Below, piece after piece: positions 1 through 10,521 of a stretch of 64,000 bases of DNA; position 1 is the first letter of the stretch; every line of letters starts with the position of its first letter. The stretch is taken from contig PYSQ01000148.1 in NCBI GenBank assembly GCA_003049435.1, positions 1 to 64,000 on the forward strand. Reading direction: 5' to 3'. The DNA comes from Nakataea oryzae (lineage: Eukaryota; Ascomycota; Sordariomycetes; Magnaporthales; Magnaporthaceae). The position numbers were made by a program, and so were the translations under genes. Below the pieces are notes generated by a model. It did not search any database, was not told the DNA's origin, and was given only the letters and a program-made list of their open reading frames with translations.

Positions 1-1614
1 CCCCCACACCGGCCTCGACTGGTGAAGGGCCCGCATTGGAGCTTGTCCTCGCTCACTCGATGCGTGCAATTAATGGCCTTGTATTGTGCGGCTGGACTCT
101 ACGTTGGTCTGGGCGCTCAGTAGTTGTGCCTGCAGCTTCCTTGTCCCCGGTCCGTCCAGACAGACCTCGATCACTGTGGTCCAGACAAGACAGGATGCGT
201 CGAGCCAAGAATGCCAAAAGCCGCTGGCGGCTTGGTACTGCCGTTTGTTTCGTTTCTAGGTAGGTTAAGCTTTCCCATTTCTGTAAACGGATCACACAGC
301 CACTGAAACATGATCAGTCTGTAACAAACTCCTCGAGCTTCTGGTATCCGGCGCCATCGAGACTTCCAGTCCTCGTGTCCTCTATCATGCACCAGCCCCG
401 AATTGATTAATTAATCGGCACCTAGCTCCCCATCGCCAACCCATCACGGCGAATTTGCCTTGCTTTGCGCACGCATCCGAAAACGGAAACGCGACCCGAG
501 GGAGAAATTGGTGTCGCCAGAACCAGTGTCCAGAATGCCTTGGTGACGTGGCCACCTACTGCACAGCGGCGAGCTGCTTACCCACTACTGTATGCGCCTA
601 GCAGCACAAGGAACTGCGATGCAAGCAAACAGACTGGCAGAGTTGCCCACATTAGCACCAGGGAGAACACTCGGGCGATGCTGTAGTTGAGCTCGCGCCA
701 CAACGGCCATCGGGATCAGCAGCCGGAGCTCGGAGCTGGTCATCGCACAGCAAACGAGACCCGTAGATGCGGACAATGGGAACCGAAACGAAACATCTTC
801 ATTGCTGCCCAGAGCTGCCATCCATCCATCGCGCTCTTGGCTTTCACGGTAGGCAGAGGCGGCGGTGCCCGCCAAGAGCGCGGATCTCTGCTCTCGGGTC
901 GGGCTATCGAGACAAGCAATTCGCCAAGACCAAGTGGCAGCGCGCCACTCACCGTATGATCAAGTGAATATCGTTCGCCCGCGACTCGCATCGATATTGG
1001 CCGCAAAGTGCGTTGATATGCTATAATATATTCTTATATACGTGTAACCAGCACAGCACCAAGACGCGCGCCGCCATAATCACCAAACGATGCTTCTCAC
1101 ACCCACGCTGTCCAGGGGTTTCCCCAGGTGAGTTTATGTAATTACCGCCTTTGGTCGGCGTCCTGCTGCTGGCCAGACTGCAATGGGGCCTACAACCAGT
1201 GACGATATGCACAGTTTGACTACCGTTCCCGGCTGCAAACCTGCACAGGACCTGTCGGCATACTGCCGCTCAAGGACGCCGCAAACATCCGGGGCGCGGC
1301 TCCGCCCGCAATATCTTAGCGCTCCATGGTCAAATTCTCGTGTCGGTGATATATCGGTCAGCACTATAACGACATCGCACGACAAGGTTGGGGGATTTTC
1401 AGTGTCCTTGGAATGTCACTGCCACCCGGCCACCTGGGCCTCGAGCATAGGCTGCATTCTCCATCATGCTGGGTTGACGTGGTGCGTCTGACTCTCGAAC
1501 CTTGGGGACGAGCGAGGGTGATGGACTGTGGTACCCTCACAGTCCCAGAGCACTCCGCGCGAGGGAGGCCTTCGGCGGCATGCCCAGATGCATGTCAAGC
1601 GGAGGAGAAATGAG
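1..1614. other. Intergenic, no gene seen
   Basis: No open frame here has a plausible protein, signal peptide or splice pattern. The short frames on both strands are low-complexity and overlap one another. The last part is probably promoter for the repeat-protein gene that starts at 1844. Confidence 0.6.
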
Positions 1615-1622
1615 TATATAAG
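1615..1622 (+). promoter_or_regulatory. TATA box of the secreted repeat-protein gene
   Basis: TATATAAG lies 222 nt before the ATG at 1844. It is followed by a C/T-rich leader (about 1640-1843) full of cttc and tctc words, and the start context is ccatcacaATG. A TATA box with a pyrimidine-rich leader is typical of strongly expressed filamentous-fungal genes. The element is seen; its activity is inferred. Confidence 0.6.
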
Positions 1623-1843
1623 GAGCCTCGATCTCCCGTCCATGGTGCGTAAATCTCCTTCTCCCCAAGCAGCTCAGCAGCTTCCTTCGCTTCGCTCCTC
1701 AACATCTCTGCTTCTTCATCCACATCTTCAACTTGACCATATCTTCAGCATCGAGCCACCCAGCCAAGTCAACCTCCCAGCTCGCATCAGCATCTTCATT
1801 CGTCTAGCTTGTGCATAGCATCTTTGCCTACCAAGCCATCACA

Positions 1844-3841
1844 ATGCAGATCGTCAAGTTCGCCCAGCTCATCGCCCTCTTCGCCGCCGCCGGCCCCGTC
1901 ATGGGAGAGCCGGTCAACGAGGGCCGCCGCCGGTGTCTCGACGCCTCCAACGACCCCTCGGCGCGCCGCCGCTGCATCGCCGAGGCCGACGAGGCCCGTC
2001 GTCGCTGCCTGTCCGGGGTCCAGTCCACCGACCAGGAAGGCCGCCGCCGCTGCCTGCAGGTGCGCGACCTGGCCCAGGCCGTCGAGGAGGAGGCCCGCCG
2101 CCGCTGCCTGGCCGGCCTCTCCGAGGCGGACCAGGAGGGCCGCCGCCGCTGCCTCCAGGTCCGCGACACTGTCGAGACCGAGGGGCGACGCCGCTGCTTG
2201 GCCGGCCTTCAGGAGGGCGACATCGAGGGCCGCAGGCGCTGCCTTGAGGTCCGGGACGTCGATGCCGCTGACGAGGAGGCCAAGAAGAAGAAGAAGAAGT
2301 GCGCTGGCAAGAAGAAGTGTGCCCTTGAGGTTGAGGCTGAAGTTGAGGCCCGGGACGTCAACGAGGGTCGTCGCAGGTGCCTTGCTTCCCTCCAAGAAGG
2401 TGACATCGAGGGTCGCCGCCGCTGTCTCGAGGCGCGGGACGTCGATGCCGCCGACGAGGAGGCCAAAAAGAAGAAGAAGAAGAAGTGTGCCGGCAAGAAG
2501 AAGTGCACCGCCGAAGTCGAGGCCCGCGATGAGACTGAGGGCCGCCGGCGCTGCTTGGCCAGTCTTCAGGAGGGCGACGTTGAGGGCCGCCGCCGGTGCC
2601 TCGAAGCGCGGGACATTGACGCTGCCGACGAGGAGGCCAAGAAGAAGAAGTGCGCCGGCAAGAAGAAGTGCACCGCCGAAGTCGAGGCCCGCGACGAGAC
2701 TGAGGGCCGCCGCCGCTGCCTGGCCAGCCTTCAAGAGGGCGACGTCGAGGGCCGCCGCCGCTGCCTCGAGACCAGGGATGTCGAGGCTCTCGACGTCGAA
2801 GGCCGCCGGCGCCGATGCCTGGCCGGCCTCCAAGAGGGCGACGTCGAAGGCCGCCGCCGGTGCCTCCTGGCCCGGGACGTCGAGGCCGTCGACAAAGAGG
2901 GCCGCCGCCGGTGCCTTGCAGCGCTCCAACAGGGAGACGAGGAGGGCCGTCGCCGCTGCCTCGTAGCTCGTGACGTGAACTCGGCCGACGAGGAGGCCAA
3001 GAAGAAGAAGAAGAAGAAGTGCGCCGGCAAGAAGAAGTGCGCTGCCGAGGCCGAAGCCGAGATCGAGGCCCGCGACGTCGAGGCTGTCAATGAGGAGGGC
3101 CGCCGCCGCTGCCTCGCCGCTGTCCAGGAGGGCGATGTCGAAGGTCGGCGCCGCTGCCTCGCTGCCCGTGATGTCGAGGCTGCCGACGAGGAGGCCCGCC
3201 GCCGTCGCTGCCTCGCCGCTGTTCAAGAGGGTGATGTAGAGGGCCGTCGTCGCTGCCTCGCCACCCGGGATGTCGATGCGGTCGATGAGGAGGCCAAGAA
3301 GAAGAAGAAGTGCGCCGGCAAGAAGAAGTGCACCCTTGAGGCCGAGGCTGAAATCGAATCCCGGGACGTCAACGCCGCTGATGAGGAGGCCAAGAAGAAG
3401 AAGAAGAAGTGCGCCGGCAAGAAGAAGTGCACCCTTGAGGCTGAGGTTGAGGCCCGGGACGTTAACGCCGCTGACGAGGAGGCCAAGAAGAAGAAGAAGA
3501 AGTGCGCTGGCAAGAAGAAGTGTGCTCTTGAGGCTGAGGCTGAGGTTGAGGCCCGGGACGTCAACGCCGCTGACGAGGAGGCCAAGAAGAAAAAGAAGAA
3601 GTGCGCTGGCAAGAAGAAGTGTGCCCTTGAGGTTGAGGCCGAGATTGAAGCCCGCGACGTTGAGGCAGCGGATGAGGAGGCCAAAAAGAAGAAGAAGTGC
3701 GCTGGCAAGAAGAAGTGCGCCCTTTCCGAGGCCGAGGCTGAGGTTGAGGCTCGCGATGTTGAGGCGGCCGATGAGGAGGCCAAGAAGAAGAAGAAGTGTG
3801 CTGGCAAGAAGAAGTGCGCCCTTTCCGATGTCTCTCTCTAA
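1844..3841 (+). CDS. Secreted tandem-repeat Arg/Lys/Cys-rich protein, possible Kex2-processed peptide precursor
   Basis: Single-exon 665-residue protein. I chose the ATG at 1844 because it opens directly onto a signal peptide (MQIVKFAQLIALFAAAGPVMG); an upstream in-frame GTG at 1811 only adds leader. The rest is built from two modules. Module A is EG/EA-RRR-C-L followed by a short acidic spacer, 22 copies, mostly in the first two thirds. Module B is an acidic DEEA stretch, 4-7 lysines, CAG, KKK and C, 10 copies, dense at the 3' end. The mature part has 42 cysteines and no Phe, Tyr, Trp, His or Met. Arg-Arg is a Kex2-type site, so cleavage would release Cys-initiated acidic peptides. That resembles fungal KEP or RiPP precursors, but no modifying enzyme (such as a UstYa-type DUF3328 protein) is nearby. 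A structural or charge-driven matrix protein is the alternative. Function unknown. Copy number may be misassembled. Confidence 0.85.
   Translation: MQIVKFAQLIALFAAAGPVMGEPVNEGRRRCLDASNDPSARRRCIAEADEARRRCLSGVQSTDQEGRRRCLQVRDLAQAVEEEARRRCLAGLSEADQEGRRRCLQVRDTVETEGRRRCLAGLQEGDIEGRRRCLEVRDVDAADEEAKKKKKKCAGKKKCALEVEAEVEARDVNEGRRRCLASLQEGDIEGRRRCLEARDVDAADEEAKKKKKKKCAGKKKCTAEVEARDETEGRRRCLASLQEGDVEGRRRCLEARDIDAADEEAKKKKCAGKKKCTAEVEARDETEGRRRCLASLQEGDVEGRRRCLETRDVEALDVEGRRRRCLAGLQEGDVEGRRRCLLARDVEAVDKEGRRRCLAALQQGDEEGRRRCLVARDVNSADEEAKKKKKKKCAGKKKCAAEAEAEIEARDVEAVNEEGRRRCLAAVQEGDVEGRRRCLAARDVEAADEEARRRRCLAAVQEGDVEGRRRCLATRDVDAVDEEAKKKKKCAGKKKCTLEAEAEIESRDVNAADEEAKKKKKKCAGKKKCTLEAEVEARDVNAADEEAKKKKKKCAGKKKCALEAEAEVEARDVNAADEEAKKKKKKCAGKKKCALEVEAEIEARDVEAADEEAKKKKKCAGKKKCALSEAEAEVEARDVEAADEEAKKKKKCAGKKKCALSDVSL
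1919..3820 (+). repeat. Coding tandem repeats of two interleaved modules
   Basis: At DNA level the RRRC modules recur as gagggccgccgccgctgcct variants. The poly-Lys modules recur as aag runs, then tgcgccggc, then aagaagaagtg. From about 3290 to 3820 the lysine modules form near-identical units of roughly 93-102 bp, which looks like recent tandem amplification. Lysine is almost always AAG; I find only four AAA codons among about 89 lysines. Confidence 0.9.
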
Positions 3842-6055
3842 GCTCTTCTTCCTCCAGGAAGGCGATGACTCTGCATCAACGGCAGAGCCATTCGATGGTG
3901 GCGGTGGCAGAAAAGGGATTTCAAGAAGTGTGAAGGGCAGGCGATGATCAGAAGACGACTCGCGAGATGCGCTCCTGACAGATTGACATTTGAGGAGGCA
4001 ACCAGATTGTCACAACTGGGTTGTTTTTGCTTCGGAGGTTTCTTGCATTTGCATTTGCACTGGGTTGGCTTTCTACCTGCTCTTCCTGCATTCTTTTACC
4101 ACTTTTCTTCTCTTCTCCCCCATTTGGGCTCCTTCTGTTGCATTTTTGGAGTTGCTTCGACTTGCTTTTCCTTTGCTTTGGGCACTCGACTGAGCAGTGA
4201 TTAGCCACATTCTAAGGAGTTCGCTCTGGGTCTCGAGATTGCTTTTTTCTCGGCATTACTGGTGTATTTAGGAACAAGCTTGAAGATGAATTAACGCGCA
4301 GTCTCTACCGTACCAAGCGCCATTACACGGAAGTTTTTTTCAAGTCGTTAACATTCTTCTCTCAGTGTTTAACCAACATTAACCAGAGAAGACCCGGAGC
4401 TCCTAGGATTCGGAATCGCCGAGTCATAATCAAGAACAGTGATCAAACTGGCAGCAGGAATGTTTTCAGTGGCTGTGATTTTGGCAAGCAAGGTCACAAG
4501 ATATCTGCTTTCAATGAGCACTGCAGGCCCTATGTATGTGATCCGAGTGATCAACTAAATAGATGAGACGCTAATCCAGGTCCAGGAGCCATATCTAGGG
4601 TTTGGTCACATGCCCTGAGTAGTTAGTTGTTTCGGCAGATCAAGATCTAGTCAGCAGAGCCCAGATACTGCGCGCTCCTTCACCCTTGCAATAATTACCA
4701 GACACTTCTGTTCTCCTCCAATAGAGCCTCGGAACGTTGGGATTGGTATCTAACAGACCATGACTCCGCCATTCTTTGATTTCACTAGTATTCACCGCCA
4801 ATGATGCGCCTTTCATTGTTTTTCTTTTTTTTTTAAAGAGAGGAAAGGTCAGGCAACTCAACACTGCTCATACTCACAGCTCTGAGATAATTCGGTTCGA
4901 ACAGACTTTGCGCCGGTGCGCCGCTGATGAGCAGTCCCAGGTGAGCGTGCAGATTAATATCCCGGTCGAGACTCGAACCGAAGAGAAGAGGAATGAACTT
5001 GCTTCATTGGGCGCCAAATCCAACCACTTTGACGACATTGGCGTGATATTAAGCTGGAGGCGTTGATGGTAAAAAAGGCCCTTCGCTTTATCAGGCAGAG
5101 TACAGAGCCCAGTGGTGAGAGCTAGTCAGCCTCTCTGGCAGCAGAGACTACATCTGTATCCTACAAGGTGGCTCTGAAGAAAGTCATCCATGCCATCCGT
5201 GTCAATGCTGTCGAGGCGGCTCTTGTGCGGAAGCTTCCCGACGCGTAGCTAAGTGCTGCTAACCTGTTCTGGCCGTGGCAGCACGAGCTAACACGAAATG
5301 ACATCTGTAGCTTCTCGTGCCAAATCCCCTGGCAGCTCTGCTATGACTGCCCTAATCGCATTGAGTTTCTTCAGGCCGAGAGCGAAAAGACGGTCAAAGG
5401 GGCCGGCTGGGCTTAGCGAGCAGCCTCGCGTGCTCGAGCAAGGCCTCCGAGATCTGGACACCTTGACGGAACGCTCGGACACGTGGCGATCGTAAACCGG
5501 AGACCAGAGACCACGATCGGTACTAGCGATTTTACTCTGACATCCGGTGCCCCCGCGAAGGGAATATGGGGGTATGATGACAAGGTAGAGGTTATTTCCG
5601 TACACTCGCCACCGCCGTTCCTGTTTGCAGCTAACAAGCTTGCGTCACAAAGCACCGCGCCGCTTAATAAAGAGCACATGGACCTTGGAGCCATCTAATG
5701 CAGTCCCCTGAATTAGTCTGACAGTTAATTACGTGGCGGCCTGGTTCCGCCTTGGGGGCGGAGGAAGTCCGGACTCGGGATATGGCGGGCCAGAACACCT
5801 CGACGCGTGGTAGTTAATTACCTAATCAGCTGTCACCTCCGCATTGGCCTGTGATCCGGCCGACATTTCCATGCCGCCCCTGAGCTAAGGCAGAACTTAT
5901 TCGGCGAGTCTTTGAAGTCGCCACGTTCTTAGCGGGGAAGCTACGGAAGTGACAGTAATCAGGGTCGACGATATCCGACGACGGGATCCGATGGCAGACT
6001 AATGAGATGCCATACTTCGGTTGGCAACCCAGAGGTTTATACGACGTGCGATTGA
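3842..6055. other. Intergenic, no gene supported
   Basis: About 2.2 kb between the two secreted-protein genes. The short frames (for example 4776-5066) show no domain, signal peptide or intron pattern that would support a gene. The first part is 3' UTR of the repeat gene. The last part (about 5700-6055) is presumably promoter of the small secreted protein. Confidence 0.55.
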
Positions 6056-6063
6056 TATAAAAA
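6056..6063 (+). promoter_or_regulatory. TATA box of the small secreted cysteine-rich protein gene
   Basis: TATAAAAA lies 192 nt upstream of the ATG at 6248. It is followed by a C-rich leader (ccattt, cacacttcccc, caccctcacacc) and the start context gcaaccATG. Position and leader fit a fungal core promoter. Confidence 0.55.
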
Positions 6064-6247
6064 CACTTGCTATGCCGCATGTTCCTACTCTCGTTGAACA
6101 GAACTCAAACCATCTCGCTCGTTTGTCGACCCGGTTGCATCAGCCCATCGAAAGACGTCCACTCATTCAAGTCATTCCACCATTTCAGATTACACACTTC
6201 CCCAACACCCTCACACCCCACGGCAAGCACATATCCGCACCGCAACC

Positions 6248-6792
6248 ATGAAGGTACGTTGGAACATCCCCCAGCGCGTGTCTCCAGCTCCCCACACCCT
6301 TCGCTAACATGCAAATCATCAAAGTTCTCGGCTACTCTCCTCTCGCTGGCGGCCCTCGCCTCCGCGGCCACCATCGCCAAGCGCGACGACTACTACGGCG
6401 GCGGCGGCAGCAGCGGCGGCCTCACCGCGACCGTCTCCCCCTCGCTCGCCCCGCTCTGCACCAAGGCCGTGACCGACGTCGTCTGCCAGTTCGCGCCCCT
6501 GCAGCTGACGGCCGGCGGCTGCGTCGACGTGAACCAGCCGTGCGCCGTGCACCCGCCCACCTCCTTCACGGCCCGCCTCGACCAGGCCACGGCCTCGAGC
6601 TGCCGCGTCGTCGTGTACCCGGACTTTGGCTGCCAGGGCCGGAGCCCCGTCGGCTCAAACGTCCTGTCCAGCACCGCCGACAGCTCGTGCACCGACGCCC
6701 CGTTCTTCCAGAGCGCCGTCAACGGCGGCCTTCTGTCGGGCCCCAGCCTGCTGCCGTTCGGCTTCCGGAGCGCCACACTGGTCTGCAACTAG
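6248..6792 (+). CDS. Small secreted cysteine-rich protein with Kex2-type propeptide
   Basis: Two exons, 6248-6253 and 6325-6792, give 157 residues. The first coding exon is just ATG-AAG. The 71-nt intron has a gtacgt donor, a gctaac branch and an aaag acceptor. Joining restores a clean signal peptide (MKFSATLLSLAALASAATIA) followed directly by Lys-Arg and then DDYY, a Kex2-type site. A Gly/Ser linker follows. The mature domain has eight cysteines, including CRVVVYPDFGCQG and a C-terminal LVCN, and probably four disulfides. I do not recognise the family; a fungal secreted or effector-like protein is the safest description. Without the intron, a gene caller would start upstream at a false ATG. 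It converges with the SET-protein gene. Confidence 0.8.
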
Positions 6793-7062
6793 ACGGGATG
6801 GCTCTCGGCTACTGTTTATTTCTGCCTTTTCTCAGAGCTCCGTCTCTCACACTCTTTTTGTTTATATTCGCTCTTTTAATCAGTTTGGTGTGTCGTGGCT
6901 TCATACGGGGTTACTCAAGGCTTGTAAGAGAGCTTTGATCCTCTGCTACTCAACTCCGTAGTCTTCTTGTGGTTTGAATCTTCTCAATACTGAAACATAT
7001 TTGGAACACCAACTTGAATGAACTTGAATAACATCGAATGAAAAACATCGGGTCGAACTTGT

Positions 7063-7070
7063 CTTTTTTT

Positions 7071-7107
<37 letters not shown>
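7063..7107. repeat. Poly-T/poly-A tract between convergent genes
   Basis: A T-rich run interrupted by two C residues passes straight into a run of As. It lies between the stop of the secreted-protein gene (6792) and the stop of the SET-protein gene (7227). It could serve 3'-end formation on both strands. Confidence 0.8.
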
Positions 7108-7226
7108 GAATAACTAAGCAACATATTTGACTCTCATCAACTACCTGCGAAAAAGCTCCTGTAAAAGCTTCTATCAAAGCCCCACAGCAGTCTCCCGCCT
7201 TGGCCGTGCTAAGTAATCATCTTTGG

Positions 7227-9652
7227 TCAGGTGCCCCGAAAGCCCGCCTTCAGCGACCACGCGTCGCCATTCACGATGGCATGGGCAGTTTCCATATACT
7301 TCTCCATCAACACGCAGAGATCGGGAGCGATCTCTTGAAAAGAATCGTTGAGTATCATGAAGGCCACACCTAGGTCCGGTTCCACCTGTCCCCACTGCTT
7401 GACCAGCAGAGTCGGCCGCTGGTTTGGGGTGCTGTTTGAAGGCAGCCTCGCGTGAATCACGAACCCCATGCTTTCGAGGGCTTTCTTCACGTAGCGAATC
7501 GCCTCTTGCGGCTGACCGCTCTTCTTGAACGCCGCCCCGATGGCCAGGTACGGCTCCCACAAGTCGAGTCGCAGAGCCGTGGGCGTTGTAGGCAGGAAAG
7601 CCTCGAGCCGCTCCAGAATTCGCAGCGCCTCGGAGACCCGCCCCTTGAACCGCCGGGGGTCCGGGACCTGGGTGAGCTTGACCAGCCGCAGCCGCAGCGT
7701 CTTCATCGTTGCGAGCTTAGCAGCCGGGATGGACTTCTTTTCCGTGCAGAGAGCGCACTCGCACGTGAAACCCCAGCTGCTGAGCTTCTTTTGCTTCTCG
7801 CTGTAGGTGCTGGAGACATTGTCCCTATCGTAACCAAAGACCAGTTCGGTTCCAGCCTCGAGATCCTTTACTGCGCGGACAATCTGCATGTCTCCGATAA
7901 AGGAACGGTGGCAGTTCTCGAGGCAAGAATGGTTGATGTAGGATGCCTTGACCCAAACACCACAGGTATGGTTGAACTTGTTTTTGAAGGACTTGCCGTT
8001 CATCATGCGTTGATGCATATCCCAGGTACTCCTGCCCGCCCCAAACGAGTTTTGGGTAATTATTTTGGAAACATGGAAACTAAAGAAGTATGATTAGTTG
8101 CTGAAATGTTATTCACCATGTTTATGGGAAAGATGGCTTGTAATTCGACTCTTGTGTTGACTTACGTGTCAACCACCGGCTTCCCGTCCAATATCAACTC
8201 TGGCTCTACAGTCGACTGATAATCGCCCTTGTGGAGCTCCCCAAAGGCATGCGAGCTCTGTGGGTTGCTGTACAGGCGCTGCACGACTTGGGGAATCAGA
8301 CTTGCCTGGCCGCCAGCCGAGGCCCGATGTGTGCTCAAGTCCATCAGCACAGTTGTCGAAGAGCCCTGTCCGGCCATTTCGCTGTCGTCAACGAAGCTGT
8401 ACCCAAAGGCTTTCTCACAGAGCAGCAGCTGGCCAGCTGCAACCCTCTTGGTGACGAAGAGCCCTCGGCCACGGCCTGGGGAGGGTCGGACCTCGACCAA
8501 GCCAGCGAAGGTCGCACAGTCGATGATGGGCGGAGTGGCTTTTGCTTGCTCGTGCATGTGTGCAAAGGAGTAGTCCCCTGTGTTTTGTTCGTGCAGCCGC
8601 GCCTTTGTCCGTTTGATCTCGGGCTTGACTGCTCCATTGTTTGGGTACTTGGCAGAGAGCTCTTCAAGCTTGGCCAAAGACTCGCTGAACCTTCTCAGCT
8701 CATAGAGGGCCCGGGCCTCCCGAAAAAGGCCCTTCTCCGATGGCGCCTGGAGCTGACTGGCGAGGGCAGCATCCGAAAGAGCATCTTCGAGCCGTCCAAG
8801 CTTAAGATTGGCATGAGATCGGTTGAGAACTGCAAGGCTCTTCTCGTCGGGGGTCTTGGCGGCAAGGACAGCAGAGGAGTATCTTGAGATGGGTTTTTTT
8901 GGCAAGTAAGCATAATGTTAATTGGGCTTCTGAGTTATTGCTTATGTTGATAGTATCTGTAAGAGTCCGACTTACAGGCGCTCCGCCTCGGCAAAGCATT
9001 TCCTCTTTACAGCGTCGTTGCCCTTGTTTCGAAGATCTTGACTGCCTTGACGCGAGGATGGGAGTCTCCACTTGGGCGGTATGCGGGAGTCGTCTCCGTC
9101 AAGCCACACAATGTCGCTGACGTGGTCTACCCTCAGGCTGTAGGTGTTTTCCGAAGGGCTGCTCTTGAAGAAAGGCTCCTTGATGATGGCCACACGGTTC
9201 ATGCGCATAATCTCGTCGGCGGGGACGTCGGATTCAGGTGGCTGGTTGTAGATCTGGAGCAACGTGGCAGTGCCGTACTCGTCCTCGACGATGGCCATGA
9301 TAGCATTCATGCGGTTAGGAGGGGTCATGATGCGAACCAGTGCCCTCCGTCCGCGGTGGTGAGTTTCGAGCTTCATCTCGGCGATTGCGATGGGCATCAG
9401 ATCGGGCACCGACAAAATGCAGGGAGGATAGGCGGCCGGCAAATAGCTGCTTATGAGCCGGTGTTGGTCTGGCATTGCAGATTGCTGCAGGGTTGCCGCG
9501 CGCGTCGCCATGAAGCTCATGATCTGCGGGTAGGCAGGCATGTGAAGCCGCGGCGTCTGGCCTTTTTTGGCCTTTGCTTTCAGGGTGAGATCTTCCAGCT
9601 GGCGCATGCTGGCCGCCCATATCTCGTCTTCGGAGACATCAGGAACATCCAT
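7227..9652 (-). CDS. TPR and SET domain protein, putative lysine methyltransferase
   Basis: Three exons (8976-9652, 8166-8882, 7227-8079) join in frame to 748 residues. Both donors read gtaag; the second acceptor is tttag. Residues 1-200 are a conserved N-terminal region seen in fungal TPR-SET proteins. A TPR stretch follows (KGNDAVKRKCFAEAERLYSSAV and after). The SET domain starts near GRGRGLFVTKRVAAGQ; it carries VVDTF, NHSC at about 514 and the GTELVFGYD motif. A post-SET-like cysteine cluster is at WGFTCECALC, with further helices after it. This resembles SMYD/SET5-type proteins. Target lysine and location cannot be read from sequence. The start at 9652 (MDVPDVSEDE) is preferred; an in-frame ATG at 9853 would add 67 residues including a hydrophobic stretch, which is a less likely alternative. 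Confidence 0.85.
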
Positions 9653-10521
9653 GGTGACTGCGGGCAGGTGTCGACGCTTGAGAGCAAGAGGCAGACGGCT
9701 TGACGATCGAGCAAAGCGGTCGACTTTCGGCCGGAGGTAGAAGAGCCAGGCGAGGACAGCAAAGACGAAGAAGGTGTGATAGCCTTGTGCCAACAGGAGG
9801 GGTGGCGCTGGCAGGGAAAAAGCTGGACCAGCCGACCTGGGGAAGCAAGGCATCAGCTGCGTTTAATAAGAGCGGCACGATGGCTTGAGTCTTGTTGCTG
9901 CGACCAATGGCGCAGCGGACGAAAGGGAAGGCGGGAAAAAAGCAAGCGGGGTTGAGGGTTGGCCTCCAGGGCAGCAGGTCGAAACGGTTTGCTGCTAATG
10001 GGGAAGACTGTCGTCACGCTGAGCCGTCGGCAGTGCGAGACGCGGCTGTTGGCGTGGGTTTATCTCGACGTGATTGGCAAACCCACAAAATGCAAACAGT
10101 CAAGTGGTGTGTGTATGCAGGAGGCCCCCCAGGGTGGCACAGTAGAACAAGATCGAACCAGACTGGCGCCACGGCTGCGCAGGAATCGCGGGCGCATGCA
10201 TGCCCAGACTACGTGGACAAAAACCAACAGATTTCGGTTTGCGGGAGGGGGTGGGGGACATCAACGCCATTCGTCTGCCCGTCCTCTGGCTTGTCTGCGT
10301 CGCTCAGGTGGCCCTCTTGAGCGCCAAAGGGACAAGGAGCATGAGTCTTGGTCTTTCGCCCTTGTTGTTGGGGCCGAAGAGCTTGCACAGCTCTGCATAC
10401 CGGCCCGGCTTCAGAGAGTGATGAACACCGCACAAGAGGAAGCGTGGAGGCAGGATCAGTCATCAATTCATTAGGTGCTTTTCACGCAAAATAATCTACA
10501 CGACAAGGGCACCCCCTTGGC
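9653..10521. other. Intergenic, promoter side of the TPR-SET gene
   Basis: About 870 bp between the SET-gene start and the GH3 stop. The open frames are short and unsupported. It probably holds the SET-gene promoter and the GH3 3' UTR. No further structure seen. Confidence 0.5.

Noticed and set aside
1809..2966. 385-codon plus-strand frame, Arg/Ala/Ser-rich
   Set aside because: Out-of-frame shadow of the same repeats, with no signal peptide or domain.
1796..3226. 476-codon minus-strand frame opposite the repeat protein
   Set aside because: It is the complement of the repeat array in a GC-rich codon pattern. The plus strand has the signal peptide, TATA box, pyrimidine leader and start context.
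4890..5000. Possible tRNA T-arm (gactcgaaccg on plus, read in reverse)
   Set aside because: The stems beside the candidate T-loop do not pair and no acceptor or anticodon arm can be drawn. I found no convincing tRNA elsewhere by eye.
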